NCBI GenBank assembly: GCA_964487455.1
Contig: CAZARE010000101.1
Location: forward strand, 1 to 7,951
Source: DASWJZ01 sp964487455
Lineage (GTDB): Bacteria > Pseudomonadota > Alphaproteobacteria > Rhizobiales > Afifellaceae
DNA length: 7,951 nt
Direction: 5' to 3'
In this document: positions 1 through 5,972 of the stretch, in pieces
Layout of the letters: every line of letters begins with the position of its first letter
How positions within the stretch are numbered: the stretch's first letter is position 1
The notes under the pieces: model-generated
Told to the model about the DNA's origin: nothing
What the model saw: the letters and a program-made list of their open reading frames with translations, nothing else
Database searches by the model: none
Position numbers and translations under genes: made by a program

Positions 1-1
1 G

Positions 2-484
2 CCGGCCATCGTCGATCGTCGGCCGCACCTGATACTCGGCGGCGATCTCCTGGACCACATCAAGAAGCAAGCGAAGACCGGGCCGAGGCTTTCGCCTCAT
101 CAATGGTACTGCTCTAAATGCCGGGCACCTCGGGCACCTGCCTTCGGCGTCGCCGAGTACATCCCCCTTACCGCCTCCACCGGCAATTTGAGGGCGCTGT
201 GCGAGGCCTGCACCACGCTCATGCACAAGGCGGCCTCGGTGGCGATTCTCGCCACCCTAAGGGGCAAGGTCGAGGTGACAATCAAGCAGGCCGATCAACG
301 CCTTTGCCGCTCTGATCGGTCGGCACCTGGCCGGAGACGAAAACGAAGTCGCCGGCGCGCACCGCCGGCGAGAGCGGCACATGCGACTTGCCGAATGCCT
401 GTTTGTTCATACCGCCTCTCCAAGTTCGGTTGTCAGACTACCTCGCCGACCAGCCGCCGTCGACCAGCAGCGTGGCGCCGGTAA
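2..484 (+). CDS. Excisionase-like helix-turn-helix/zinc-ribbon protein, C-terminal part, 3' end fused to foreign DNA
   Basis: An open frame enters from the left edge in frame 2 and runs to TAA at 482-484. About the first 101 visible residues look like a genuine protein. DRRPHLILGGDLLDHIKK resembles the end of an excisionase-type winged-helix DNA-binding domain. Two cysteine pairs follow, CSKC (visible residues 37-40) and CEAC (67-70), which could bind one zinc. The end (RGKVEVTIKQADQRL) resembles small rhizobial DNA-binding proteins that I recall lying beside site-specific integrases. From about nt 305 the frame reads the antisense of ridA and of the downstream SDR gene and becomes Arg/Ser-rich, so residues 102-160 are an artefactual tail and the natural C terminus is lost. 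The N terminus lies outside the window. The family call is from memory of the pattern; the function (excision or integrase control) is inferred. It is likely a remnant of an integrative element. Confidence 0.6.
   Translation, partial: PAIVDRRPHLILGGDLLDHIKKQAKTGPRLSPHQWYCSKCRAPRAPAFGVAEYIPLTASTGNLRALCEACTTLMHKAASVAILATLRGKVEVTIKQADQRLCRSDRSAPGRRRKRSRRRAPPARAAHATCRMPVCSYRLSKFGCQTTSPTSRRRPAAWRR
282..410 (-). pseudogene. RidA/YjgF-family protein, N-terminal stub cut after about 35 codons
   Basis: On the minus strand an ATG at 410-408 follows a good ribosome binding site (GGAG, about seven bases upstream). It opens a frame beginning MNKQAFGKSHVPLSPAVRAG and continuing DFVFVSGQVPTDQSG. This is the N-terminal signature of the RidA/YjgF/UK114 family: a SxxxPLSPAVRAGD start, then the FVSGQ strand. 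Family members are about 115-155 residues and carry a catalytic Arg near residue 105. Here the homology stops near residue 35-36 and the frame ends at TGA (282-284) inside the excisionase-like gene, so the protein would be non-functional. RidA proteins hydrolyse reactive enamine/imine intermediates made by PLP enzymes. The start lies 27 bases after the SDR stop, so it was the third gene of the minus-strand operon. A PLP dehydratase-like gene sits in the same locus, which fits that role. Confidence 0.75.
300..306. other. Recombination or deletion junction between two truncated genes
   Basis: The plus-strand excisionase-like homology (ending ...QADQRL) and the minus-strand RidA homology (ending ...TDQSGK) meet here within a few bases. 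Each gene lacks its expected 3' part. No inverted terminal repeat, target-site duplication or tRNA end is visible in the flanks, so a transposon boundary is not shown. The simplest reading is a deletion or illegitimate recombination that removed the end of ridA and the end of the mobile-element gene. The exact base is uncertain because a few codons on each side could be chance. Confidence 0.6.
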
Positions 485-1235
485 TGAGTGACGCCGCGGG
501 TGAGGCGAGGAACACGACCGCCCCGGCGACGTCCATCGGCCGGCCGACGCGTCCGAGCGCAATGTTGGCGAGGATGTCGGTCTCGAACGTGGGACTCGAC
601 AGCGCGGCGCGCGTTCCATCGGTCTCGATGAAGGTCGGCGCGACCGCATTGACGTTGACATTGTGCGGGCCCCATTCAACCGCCAGGCAGCGCGTCAGGT
701 GGTTTATCGCCGCCTTGGTCATGCAGTAGATCGGCTCGCCGGGAAGCGCGATGACGCCTGCCTGCGAGCTCATCATGACAATGCGTCCGTAGCTGCGCTC
801 GATCATTAGGCGCCCGACCGCCTGACTGGCGAAGAACGTCCCCTTGAGGTTGACACGCACCATGTAGTCGAAATCTTCCTCAGGCACGTCGACCGCAGGG
901 GCTTCAGGGCTCACCCCGGCGTTGTTCACGAGCACGTCGATGCGGCCGAAGTGCGCGTGTGCTTCGGCGACGGCGCTTTTGACCTCGTCAAGCCGCTCCA
1001 TGTCCATTTGCAGTGTCAGCGCGCGCCGCCCCATGCTGGCGATCTCGTCCGCCAGCGCGGCGCCGCTCTCCCTCCGGCGCAGGCCAAGCGCCACGTCGGC
1101 GCCGGCATGGGCACAGGCGAGCGCGCAGGCGCGTCCCAATCCCCGCGCCGCCGCGGTGACCAGCACGACCTGACCGTCGAGGTAGAAGCGAGGAAATTCG
1201 TCAGCCATACGCGCCCCGGGGATCTTGGCGGACAT
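438..1235 (-). CDS. Short-chain dehydrogenase/reductase (classical SDR)
   Basis: A 265-residue classical SDR catalysing NAD(P)-dependent oxidation or reduction of a hydroxyl/keto group, probably in the cytosol on a sugar-derived substrate. The Rossmann motif appears as TAAARGLG (27-34); its first Gly is Ala, a tolerated change. Next come NNAG (104-107), the catalytic Asn in VRVNLKG (Asn129), Ser157, and YCMTK with Tyr170 and Lys174. The C-terminal LVDGGW end is normal for the family. Arginines after the second beta strand (GLRRR) hint at NADP(H). The start is uncertain: a TTG at 1253 overlaps the regulator's stop (TTGA), ATG at 1235 has a weak GGA eight bases upstream, and ATG at 1208 gives the usual N-terminal length (MADEFPRFYLDG). 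I chose 1235. The gene lies directly downstream of the GntR gene and upstream of the ridA stub, so it is cotranscribed with them. The exact substrate cannot be read from sequence. Confidence 0.9.
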   Translation of the reverse strand: MSAKIPGARMADEFPRFYLDGQVVLVTAAARGLGRACALACAHAGADVALGLRRRESGAALADEIASMGRRALTLQMDMERLDEVKSAVAEAHAHFGRIDVLVNNAGVSPEAPAVDVPEEDFDYMVRVNLKGTFFASQAVGRLMIERSYGRIVMMSSQAGVIALPGEPIYCMTKAAINHLTRCLAVEWGPHNVNVNAVAPTFIETDGTRAALSSPTFETDILANIALGRVGRPMDVAGAVVFLASPAASLITGATLLVDGGWSAR

Positions 1236-1249
1236 GCGCGGTTTCCAAC

Positions 1250-2023
1250 TCAAGCCGCAGTCTTGGCGCGCCGCCGGCCTTTCGTCGAGGCGCGTCGCGG
1301 TCGGCTCAGTTGGGCGTCGAGAAACGCATACGTTTCGGCCAGGAGCCGCCCCATAGCGTCACGCGCTGCGCGAGCGTCGCGCGTGACGATGGCATCGGCC
1401 ACCTTTTTATGCAGCGGCAGGAAGACCGCGTAGGACTCGCTTGACAATCGATAGCTCACCGTCAGCCCGACGCCGATGAGATTGCCCATCTGCAGCAGCA
1501 GGTCGTTGTGCGCCCCGGCCAGGATCGCATGGTGGAACCTGAGGTCGGCGCTGATTGCCTGATTGCCCGGCGTTGCGGCTGCTTCCATCGCGGCACAGGC
1601 GGCACTGATCTCATCGACCTCGGCCTTGGTTGCGCGAAGGGCGGCAAACGACGCCGCCGGCGGCTCGATGAGGCCACGGATCTCGAAAATCTCCCGGTAG
1701 AACTGCGCCGGCGGCATGGTGGAGTAGCGCCAGCCCAACAGCTGGGGATCGAGCAGGTTCCAATGCATGGGCGGTAGCACGCGGATGCCCGTCCGCGTGC
1801 GCGATTCGATCAGTCCCTTGGCGGCGAGAGACTTGACCGCCTCGCGGATCACCGATCGGCTGGCATCGAGCTCTTGCCCGAGCTCCGCCTCGTTCGGCAG
1901 CGAAGCGCCCGGCTGGAACTCCCCGCCCACAATACGCCGGCCGAGTTCCTCGACGACGTAGGAAAACAGACCGCGCTTTCGGGAGAGCCCGCCGCCGAGC
2001 GCGGCGGAATCGAAACTTTTCAT
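1250..2023 (-). CDS. GntR-family transcriptional regulator, FadR subfamily (FCD domain)
   Basis: A 257-residue one-component regulator that probably controls the divergent operons in response to a sugar-derived ligand. An N-terminal winged helix spans about 19-85, with the GntR core at LPNEAELGQELDASRSVIRE and the wing at SRTRTGIRV. The linker WNLLDPQLLGW is typical of sugar-acid-type FadR regulators. An all-helical FCD domain follows at about 110-235. FCD metal ligands can be placed at Asp160 and His164 (DLRFH) and at His205 (PLHKKVADAI). The fourth His expected after AM (family AMxxH) is Leu227 here (AMGRL). The C-terminal tail is Lys/Arg-rich. The ATG at 2023 is preferred; a TTG at 2044 would add seven residues. 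The stop lies 15 bases before the chosen SDR start. A CTGATAATA motif sits immediately upstream of the start codon, suggesting autoregulation. Confidence 0.92.
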   Translation of the reverse strand: MKSFDSAALGGGLSRKRGLFSYVVEELGRRIVGGEFQPGASLPNEAELGQELDASRSVIREAVKSLAAKGLIESRTRTGIRVLPPMHWNLLDPQLLGWRYSTMPPAQFYREIFEIRGLIEPPAASFAALRATKAEVDEISAACAAMEAAATPGNQAISADLRFHHAILAGAHNDLLLQMGNLIGVGLTVSYRLSSESYAVFLPLHKKVADAIVTRDARAARDAMGRLLAETYAFLDAQLSRPRRASTKGRRRAKTAA

Positions 2024-2034
2024 ATTATCAGAAT
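2023..2034. promoter_or_regulatory. Putative GntR operator 2 (inverted CTGATAATA copy)
   Basis: Read on the minus strand this is ATTCTGATAATA, sharing the exact nonamer CTGATAATA with operator 1 in opposite orientation. It overlaps the minus-strand -10 candidate and touches the start codon of the GntR gene, an ideal place for autorepression. It is less palindromic than operator 1, so binding may be weaker. Confidence 0.4.
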
Positions 2035-2110
2035 ACCTCGCCAAAGCCGCTTGACAAGCGTTCCCTTTATTTATCTGATAATAAGATCATATGGATTTGG
2101 AAAGCGGAAA
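2024..2110. promoter_or_regulatory. Divergent control region between regulator and ABC-transporter operon
   Basis: This 87-bp AT-richer gap separates the minus-strand GntR operon from the plus-strand transporter operon. The heptamer TTGACAA at 2051-2057 reads as TTGACA on the plus strand and TTGTCA on the minus strand, giving overlapping back-to-back -35 elements. A minus-strand -10 candidate TATTCT (2035-2030) lies 16 bases from its -35. The plus -10 region is AT-rich (TATCTGATAATAA, 2072-2084) but has no perfect hexamer at 17 bases. Such a shared region lets one bound regulator act on both operons. The promoter call is from inspection only. Confidence 0.6.
2071..2081. promoter_or_regulatory. 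Putative GntR operator 1 (TTATCTGATAA palindrome)
   Basis: TTATC-T-GATAA is an 11-bp palindrome around a single central base, overlapping the expected -10 region of the transporter operon and 30 bases before its start codon. The adjoining nonamer CTGATAATA (2075-2083) recurs inverted at 2031-2023. Size and symmetry suit a dimeric FadR-type regulator, and binding here would block transcription. Which protein binds is inferred from gene adjacency. Confidence 0.5.
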
Positions 2111-3652
2111 ATGACCGTCGAAGCTCAGCAAGCGGACGTCAGCCACCCGCCGCCTCTCCTAGAGATGATCGGCATCAGGAAGGCATTTCCTGGCGTCGTT
2201 GCGCTGCACGACGTCAGCTTTTCGGTGCACGCCGGCGAGGTGCATGGCTTGGTGGGGGAGAACGGCGCCGGCAAGTCGACGCTGATGAAGGTGCTGTCCG
2301 GCGCCGAGTCGGCCGGCGCCGGGACCATTCGCATCGACGGCACGGCCGTCTCGCACGCAACGCCGCTTGCCATGATCGAGCTCGGCGTGGCCGTGATCTA
2401 TCAGGAGCTCATGCAGGCGCCGCACCTGACGGTGGCGGAGAACATCTTCCTCGGACGGCTGCCGCGCACGCGTCTCGGCCTGGTTGACTGGGCCGCGCTC
2501 AATCGGCAGAGCGTCGCGGTGATGGACCGGCTCGGTTTCCGCGTCGATCCGCGCGCCCGCCTCAGCGATCTGAGCGTCGCCCAGCGGCAGATGGTGGAGA
2601 TTGCAAAGGCGCTTTCTCGCAGCGCCCGCGTCGTCGTCCTTGACGAGCCGTCGGCGGCGCTTGGCGGCGCCGAGCTTGACAAGCTGTTCGCGGTGATCCG
2701 CCGGCTCGCCTCGGAGGAGGGCGTCGCGTTCGTCTACATCACGCACCGGCTGCAGGAGGTGTTTGCCATCTGCGACCGCGTCACCGTGCTTCGCGACGGC
2801 GCGGTCGTCAGCGGCAGCGCGGTGGACGCGGTCGATGCCGATGCGCTGGTCAGGATGATGATCGGCCGGACGATCGCCGACACGTTTCCGCTACGCCGAC
2901 GGCGCCTTGGCGGCGTCGCCCTGTCGGTGCGCGGCCTTTCGCGGCGCGGCGTGCTGACCGACATCGACCTTGACGTCCACCAGGGCGAGATTCTGGGGAT
3001 TTGCGGCCTTGCCGGGTCGGGCCGCACCGAGCTGCTTCGCGCCATCATTGGCGCCGACCCTTCGCGCGCCGTGGCCTTCGAGCTGCATGGCCGGCAGACC
3101 CGCTTGAAGAGTCCGCGCTCCGCCATCCGTCTCGGCGTCGGCCTGCTGCCGGAGGATCGCAAGACGCATGGATGCTTCCTGCCGCAGAGCGTGTCGTTCA
3201 ACGTCACCATCGCGCGCCTTCCCAAATCGCTCGGCGGCGCCGTGCTCAGCCGCCGCGGCGAGCGAGAGGCAGTGGCCTCGCTGGCGGAGCGCCTGTCGAT
3301 CCGCATGCGGGGCCCGCGCTCGCGCATCGCCGAGCTGAGCGGCGGCAATCAGCAGAAATGCATGGTGGCGCGCACACTGAACGCGCGCTGCAGGGTGCTG
3401 CTCATCGACGAACCGACGCGCGGCGTCGACGTCGGGGCGAAGCGCGAGATTTACCAGCTGCTGGCCAACCTCGCCGACGAGGAGCACGCCGCCATCGTCA
3501 TGGTCTCGTCCGAGCTCCCCGAAATTCTAGGGATGAGCGACCGCATCCTGGTGATGCGCGACGGACGCATCGCAGCGCGCTTCGCGCGCGATGAGGCGAC
3601 CGAAGAGGCTCTGATGGCGCAGGCGGTCGGCGCGCATGAGTTGGCGGCCTGA
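2111..3652 (+). CDS. Sugar ABC transporter ATP-binding protein, RbsA/MglA-type double ATPase
   Basis: A 513-residue cytoplasmic ATPase that drives a ribose-type importer, with two fused nucleotide-binding domains. Domain 1 (about 17-250) has Walker A GENGAGKST (49-57), a Q-loop IYQE (Gln98), signature LSVAQRQ (154-160), Walker B VVVLDEP with Asp178-Glu179, and the H-loop His212. Domain 2 (about 268-505) has the degenerate P-loop GLAGSGRTE (299-307) with Arg for Lys, signature LSGGNQQK (409-416), and Walker B LLIDEP (430-435). It has no H-loop His (VSSE). One good and one degenerate site is normal in this family (carbohydrate-uptake transporter class 2). The ATG at 2111 gives the family length; the frame stays open upstream to 1874 but there it is antisense to the regulator gene. 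Purine-rich GGAAAG/GCGGAAA precedes the ATG. It is the first gene of the plus operon; the permease starts 18 bases after its stop. Confidence 0.96.
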   Translation: MTVEAQQADVSHPPPLLEMIGIRKAFPGVVALHDVSFSVHAGEVHGLVGENGAGKSTLMKVLSGAESAGAGTIRIDGTAVSHATPLAMIELGVAVIYQELMQAPHLTVAENIFLGRLPRTRLGLVDWAALNRQSVAVMDRLGFRVDPRARLSDLSVAQRQMVEIAKALSRSARVVVLDEPSAALGGAELDKLFAVIRRLASEEGVAFVYITHRLQEVFAICDRVTVLRDGAVVSGSAVDAVDADALVRMMIGRTIADTFPLRRRRLGGVALSVRGLSRRGVLTDIDLDVHQGEILGICGLAGSGRTELLRAIIGADPSRAVAFELHGRQTRLKSPRSAIRLGVGLLPEDRKTHGCFLPQSVSFNVTIARLPKSLGGAVLSRRGEREAVASLAERLSIRMRGPRSRIAELSGGNQQKCMVARTLNARCRVLLIDEPTRGVDVGAKREIYQLLANLADEEHAAIVMVSSELPEILGMSDRILVMRDGRIAARFARDEATEEALMAQAVGAHELAA

Positions 3653-3670
3653 GGGAGGCAATCGCAAGCG

Positions 3671-4690
3671 ATGTCTCCGGTCGAAAGGCAGCAGGAAATG
3701 CCGATCGCGGCGAGTTCGTTCGTGAACGTGGTGCAGAGCCTGAGGCGCCTGTCGAGGCTACGCACTTCGGGCCTGCTCTGGGTGCTCCTCGCCATGTGCG
3801 TCGCTGCTGCGATCATCTCCCCGGCTTTCCTCAATCCGTTCAACATCATCAACGTCCTGCGTCAGATTGCGCTGTTCGGCATCGTCTCGGTCGGCATGAC
3901 CTTCGTCATCCTCACCGCTGGTATCGACCTGTCCGTCGGCTCGATCGTGGCCGTCGCCGCAGTCGTTTCAGCCATGCTTTTGGACGCCGGCACGCCGATC
4001 CCGCTGGTTCTTGGCGCGGGCCTCGCCGTCGGGCTCGCGATGGGCGCACTGAATGGGATCGGCGTCACCATCGGCGGCATCCCGCCCTTCATCATGACGC
4101 TGGGTATGATGGTGATGGGGCGTGGCCTCGCAATGACCATCTCCGGCGGCCATCCGATCCATTTTCGCGAGGAAGCCGACAGCTTCGCCTGGCTCGGGCA
4201 GGGCGCGTTCCTGATGCTTCCCGTGCCGGTGTGGATTTTCGCCGCCGTCGTGATCGCCGCGGTCTTCGTGCTCCGCTTCACCCCGTTCGGCCGCAACGTC
4301 TATGCCGTCGGCAGCAACCCGGAGGCGGCGCGGCTCTCAGGCATCGACGTCAGGCGTACAATCTTCTTCGTCTACGCCATCTCCGGGTTCCTGTCGGCGC
4401 TGACCGCGCTCATCTTCGTCTCGCGGCTGACGGTAGGCGAACCCGTCGCGGGGATGGGGCTTGAGCTGGAGGCGATCGCCATCACGGTCATCGGAGGGAC
4501 AAGTCTCTTCGGCGGCGAAGGCGGCATCGTCGGGACCGTGCTCGGGGCCGCGATCATCGCGGTGCTCGCCAACATCCTCAATCTTTTTGGCGTGTCGCCC
4601 TTCACGCAGCAGATCGTCAAGGGCGCCATCATCGTCGTCGCCGTGCTCTTTGAGACGCAGCGCAGGCGGCGCAGCGGCTCCGCGTCGTGA
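3671..4690 (+). CDS. Sugar ABC transporter permease, RbsC-type
   Basis: A 339-residue inner-membrane permease that would form the homodimeric channel of the importer. The N-terminal 35 residues are cytoplasmic and Arg-rich. The rest is a succession of hydrophobic segments, roughly eight to ten helices, beginning with LLWVLLAMCVAAAIISP. Family landmarks are FGIVSVGMTFVILTAGIDLSVGS cut into two helices, GIPPFIMTLGMM, the cytoplasmic coupling loop with NPEAARLSGID, AITVIGGTSLFGGEGG, and a final helix ending in a basic tail. Length and order match RbsC, which is about 320 residues. GGGAGG (3653-3658) lies 12 bases before the ATG at 3671. A second ATG at 3698 is closer to an AGGAA, but the spacing is too short. 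It sits between the ATPase and binding-protein genes in the E. coli rbs-like order A-C-B. Substrate specificity cannot be read from the permease. Confidence 0.95.
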   Translation: MSPVERQQEMPIAASSFVNVVQSLRRLSRLRTSGLLWVLLAMCVAAAIISPAFLNPFNIINVLRQIALFGIVSVGMTFVILTAGIDLSVGSIVAVAAVVSAMLLDAGTPIPLVLGAGLAVGLAMGALNGIGVTIGGIPPFIMTLGMMVMGRGLAMTISGGHPIHFREEADSFAWLGQGAFLMLPVPVWIFAAVVIAAVFVLRFTPFGRNVYAVGSNPEAARLSGIDVRRTIFFVYAISGFLSALTALIFVSRLTVGEPVAGMGLELEAIAITVIGGTSLFGGEGGIVGTVLGAAIIAVLANILNLFGVSPFTQQIVKGAIIVVAVLFETQRRRRSGSAS

Positions 4691-4724
4691 GGGCGCGGTT
4701 TTGCGGGCGACAGCCCGTCCAATT

Positions 4725-4731
4725 CGGGAGG
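4725..4731 (+). promoter_or_regulatory. Strong ribosome binding site of the binding-protein gene
   Basis: CGGGAGG ends five bases before the ATG at 4737. It is much the best Shine-Dalgarno in the operon, and fits the need to make more periplasmic binding protein than membrane components. It also settles the start at 4737; the open frame extends upstream to 4461, antisense-free but inside the permease gene. A short hairpin (CGGGC 4704-4708 with GCCCG 4713-4717) precedes it. Confidence 0.6.
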
Positions 4732-4736
4732 GTCAA

Positions 4737-5678
4737 ATGAACCGAACTGTGAAAGTCCTGAGCGTCGGCGTCAGTGCGGCCGGTCTTGCCGGTCTCGTCA
4801 CTGCGGCGTTGGCCGCCGACCAGATCCCCATCGGCTTCTCGCAGGGCACGATGGAAAGCTCGTGGCGCGTCAACATGGTGGAAGGTAACAAGAAATACGC
4901 GGAGGAGAGCCTGCCGGACGTGAATCTCATCGTCACCAACGGTGAGAACAACGCGTCGAAGCAGGTGTCCGACGTTGAGAGCCTCATTGCGCAGGGCGTA
5001 AAGGTGCTGATCATCAGCCCGGTGACGGCCGACGCGCTGACGCCCGTCGTCAAGCAGGCGATGGACGCCGGAATCCCGGTGGTGACGCTTGACCGCAAGG
5101 TCAACACCGACGTCACCCTCCATATCGGCGCCGACAACGTGCTGATCGGCAAGACCGCAGGCGAGTTCGTCTGCGCGACGCTCGGCGGCGAGGGCAACGT
5201 CATCGAAATACAGGGCACGGCCGGCGCGTCCGCGACGGTCGATCGCCACGACGCGTTCCACGCGGCCCTGGCGGAGAACTGCCCGGGCGTGAAGGTGGTC
5301 GCCGACCAGGTCGCCAACTACGTGCGCGAGCCTGCGATCAAGTTCATGGAGGACATGCTGCAGCGCTTCGGCCCCGGTGAGATCGATCTCGTCTATGCGC
5401 ACAATGACGACATGGCGCTCGGCGCGGTGACGGCGCTGGAAGCCGCGGGCCGTCTTGATGAGGTGAAGGTTGTCGGCATCGACGGCGAGAACGCCGCCTA
5501 CGACGCGATCAAGGACGGCAAGATGGTCGCCACATTCACCTACCACTTCGTCGCACCGGAAGGCGTGCAGTACGGATACAAGGTCGCGATGGGCGAGGAG
5601 TTGCCCGGCGAGATCATCCTGCCGACCCATCAGGTCGACGCCACCAACGTCGATGACTTCCTTGGAAAGGGCTTCTGA
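4737..5678 (+). CDS. Periplasmic sugar-binding protein, RbsB-type (type I periplasmic-binding fold)
   Basis: A 313-residue secreted protein that delivers substrate to the importer. Residues 1-26 form a Sec signal peptide (basic MNRTVK start, hydrophobic core, ALA cleavage site before ADQIPIG). The mature protein has the pentose/hexose-binding fold: a first strand IPIGFSQGTMESSW (31-43), SPVTADALTPVVKQAMDAGIP (94-113 region), and VVTLDRKV with Asp119-Arg120 at the positions of RbsB Asp89-Arg90. Then come VDRHDAF (Arg170, RbsB Arg141-like), AHNDDMALG (Asn223) and GIDG (Asp249). These residues hydrogen-bond sugar hydroxyls in ribose-type binders. After GKMVAT the usual Gln is replaced by an aromatic/His stretch (FTYHF, 267-271), and the first-strand Phe/Asn contacts differ from RbsB, so the ligand need not be ribose. 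Alignment to RbsB is by eye. The start is fixed by GGGAGG five bases upstream. Confidence 0.94.
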   Translation: MNRTVKVLSVGVSAAGLAGLVTAALAADQIPIGFSQGTMESSWRVNMVEGNKKYAEESLPDVNLIVTNGENNASKQVSDVESLIAQGVKVLIISPVTADALTPVVKQAMDAGIPVVTLDRKVNTDVTLHIGADNVLIGKTAGEFVCATLGGEGNVIEIQGTAGASATVDRHDAFHAALAENCPGVKVVADQVANYVREPAIKFMEDMLQRFGPGEIDLVYAHNDDMALGAVTALEAAGRLDEVKVVGIDGENAAYDAIKDGKMVATFTYHFVAPEGVQYGYKVAMGEELPGEIILPTHQVDATNVDDFLGKGF

Positions 5679-5752
5679 GCCAGGCGGAACGGGAGTCGGC
5701 CCCGCTGAGGGACCGGCAGACGGGAAGCGCACTCCCTCGCTCCCAAACTCGG

Positions 5753-5804
5753 CGCGGACAGGAAGGCGGGAAGATCGACAGGTCGGAGGGCTTCCGTGTC
5801 CGCG
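5753..5804 (+). other. Large intercistronic hairpin after the binding-protein gene
   Basis: CGCGGACA plus GGAAG (5753-5765) pairs with CTTCC plus TGTCCGCG (5791-5804, with one bulged G at 5796). This makes a 13-bp stem with a 25-base loop. No U-run follows (GTCAATTTAT), so it is not a convincing intrinsic terminator. A hairpin directly behind a periplasmic binding-protein gene commonly protects the upstream mRNA from 3' exonucleases, or lowers expression of the genes beyond it. That role is inferred. Confidence 0.5.
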
Positions 5805-5839
5805 TCAATTTATCCTGTAGAAAGATGAATGGAGGAAAC

Positions 5840-5957
5840 TTGGCCGGCCTGCCCCTGACAATGATGATCGCGCTTGTCCTTGTTGTTCGCCCTGTGCGCG
5901 ATGATTGCCGGGATCGTGCTGATCCTGCCGCCAATCCCGGTTTCGCGTCGGTTCTAA
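5840..5957 (+). pseudogene. Small membrane protein ORF, apparently frameshifted
   Basis: A near-perfect ribosome binding site (GGAGG, 5831-5835) lies four bases before a TTG at 5840. That frame reads MAGLPLTMMIALVL, hydrophobic, then turns polar and Arg/Asp-rich. From about 5880 the next frame takes over the hydrophobic pattern, LLFALCAMIAGIVLILPPIP, then VSRRF and TAA at 5955-5957. Removing one base in CTTGTTGTTC (about 5879-5888) would join them into a 39-residue protein with one or two short transmembrane stretches and a basic C-terminal end. I do not recognise a family. Without correction the first frame instead runs from ATG 5825 or TTG 5840 to TGA 5993-5995 and overlaps the next gene. 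A mutation, a sequencing error or recoding could explain it. The reading depends on hydrophobicity continuity only. Confidence 0.4.
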
Positions 5958-5972
5958 GGAAACGAGACACCC

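Noticed and set aside
122..139. Tandem 9-bp repeat CGGGCACCT x2
   Set aside because: It encodes an in-frame RAP-RAP inside the zinc-ribbon region, where the family normally has a similar RAPxAP sequence; not a mobile-element signature.
1874..2110. Upstream extension of the ATPase reading frame
   Set aside because: It runs antisense through the regulator's DNA-binding domain and the promoter; the family N terminus fits ATG 2111.
4461..4736. Upstream extension of the binding-protein frame into the permease gene
   Set aside because: Ser/Arg-rich out-of-frame reading of the permease. A signal peptide and ribosome binding site fix the start at 4737.
4629..5732. Long minus-strand open frame opposite the binding-protein gene
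   Set aside because: It is rich in His/Arg/Asp/Val with no motif, and lies fully antisense to a gene with strong homology and a signal peptide; a GC-codon shadow.
5865..5957. Standalone 27-residue peptide from TTG 5874
   Set aside because: It has no ribosome binding site and lacks the upstream hydrophobic part; the frameshifted 39-residue reading explains it better.
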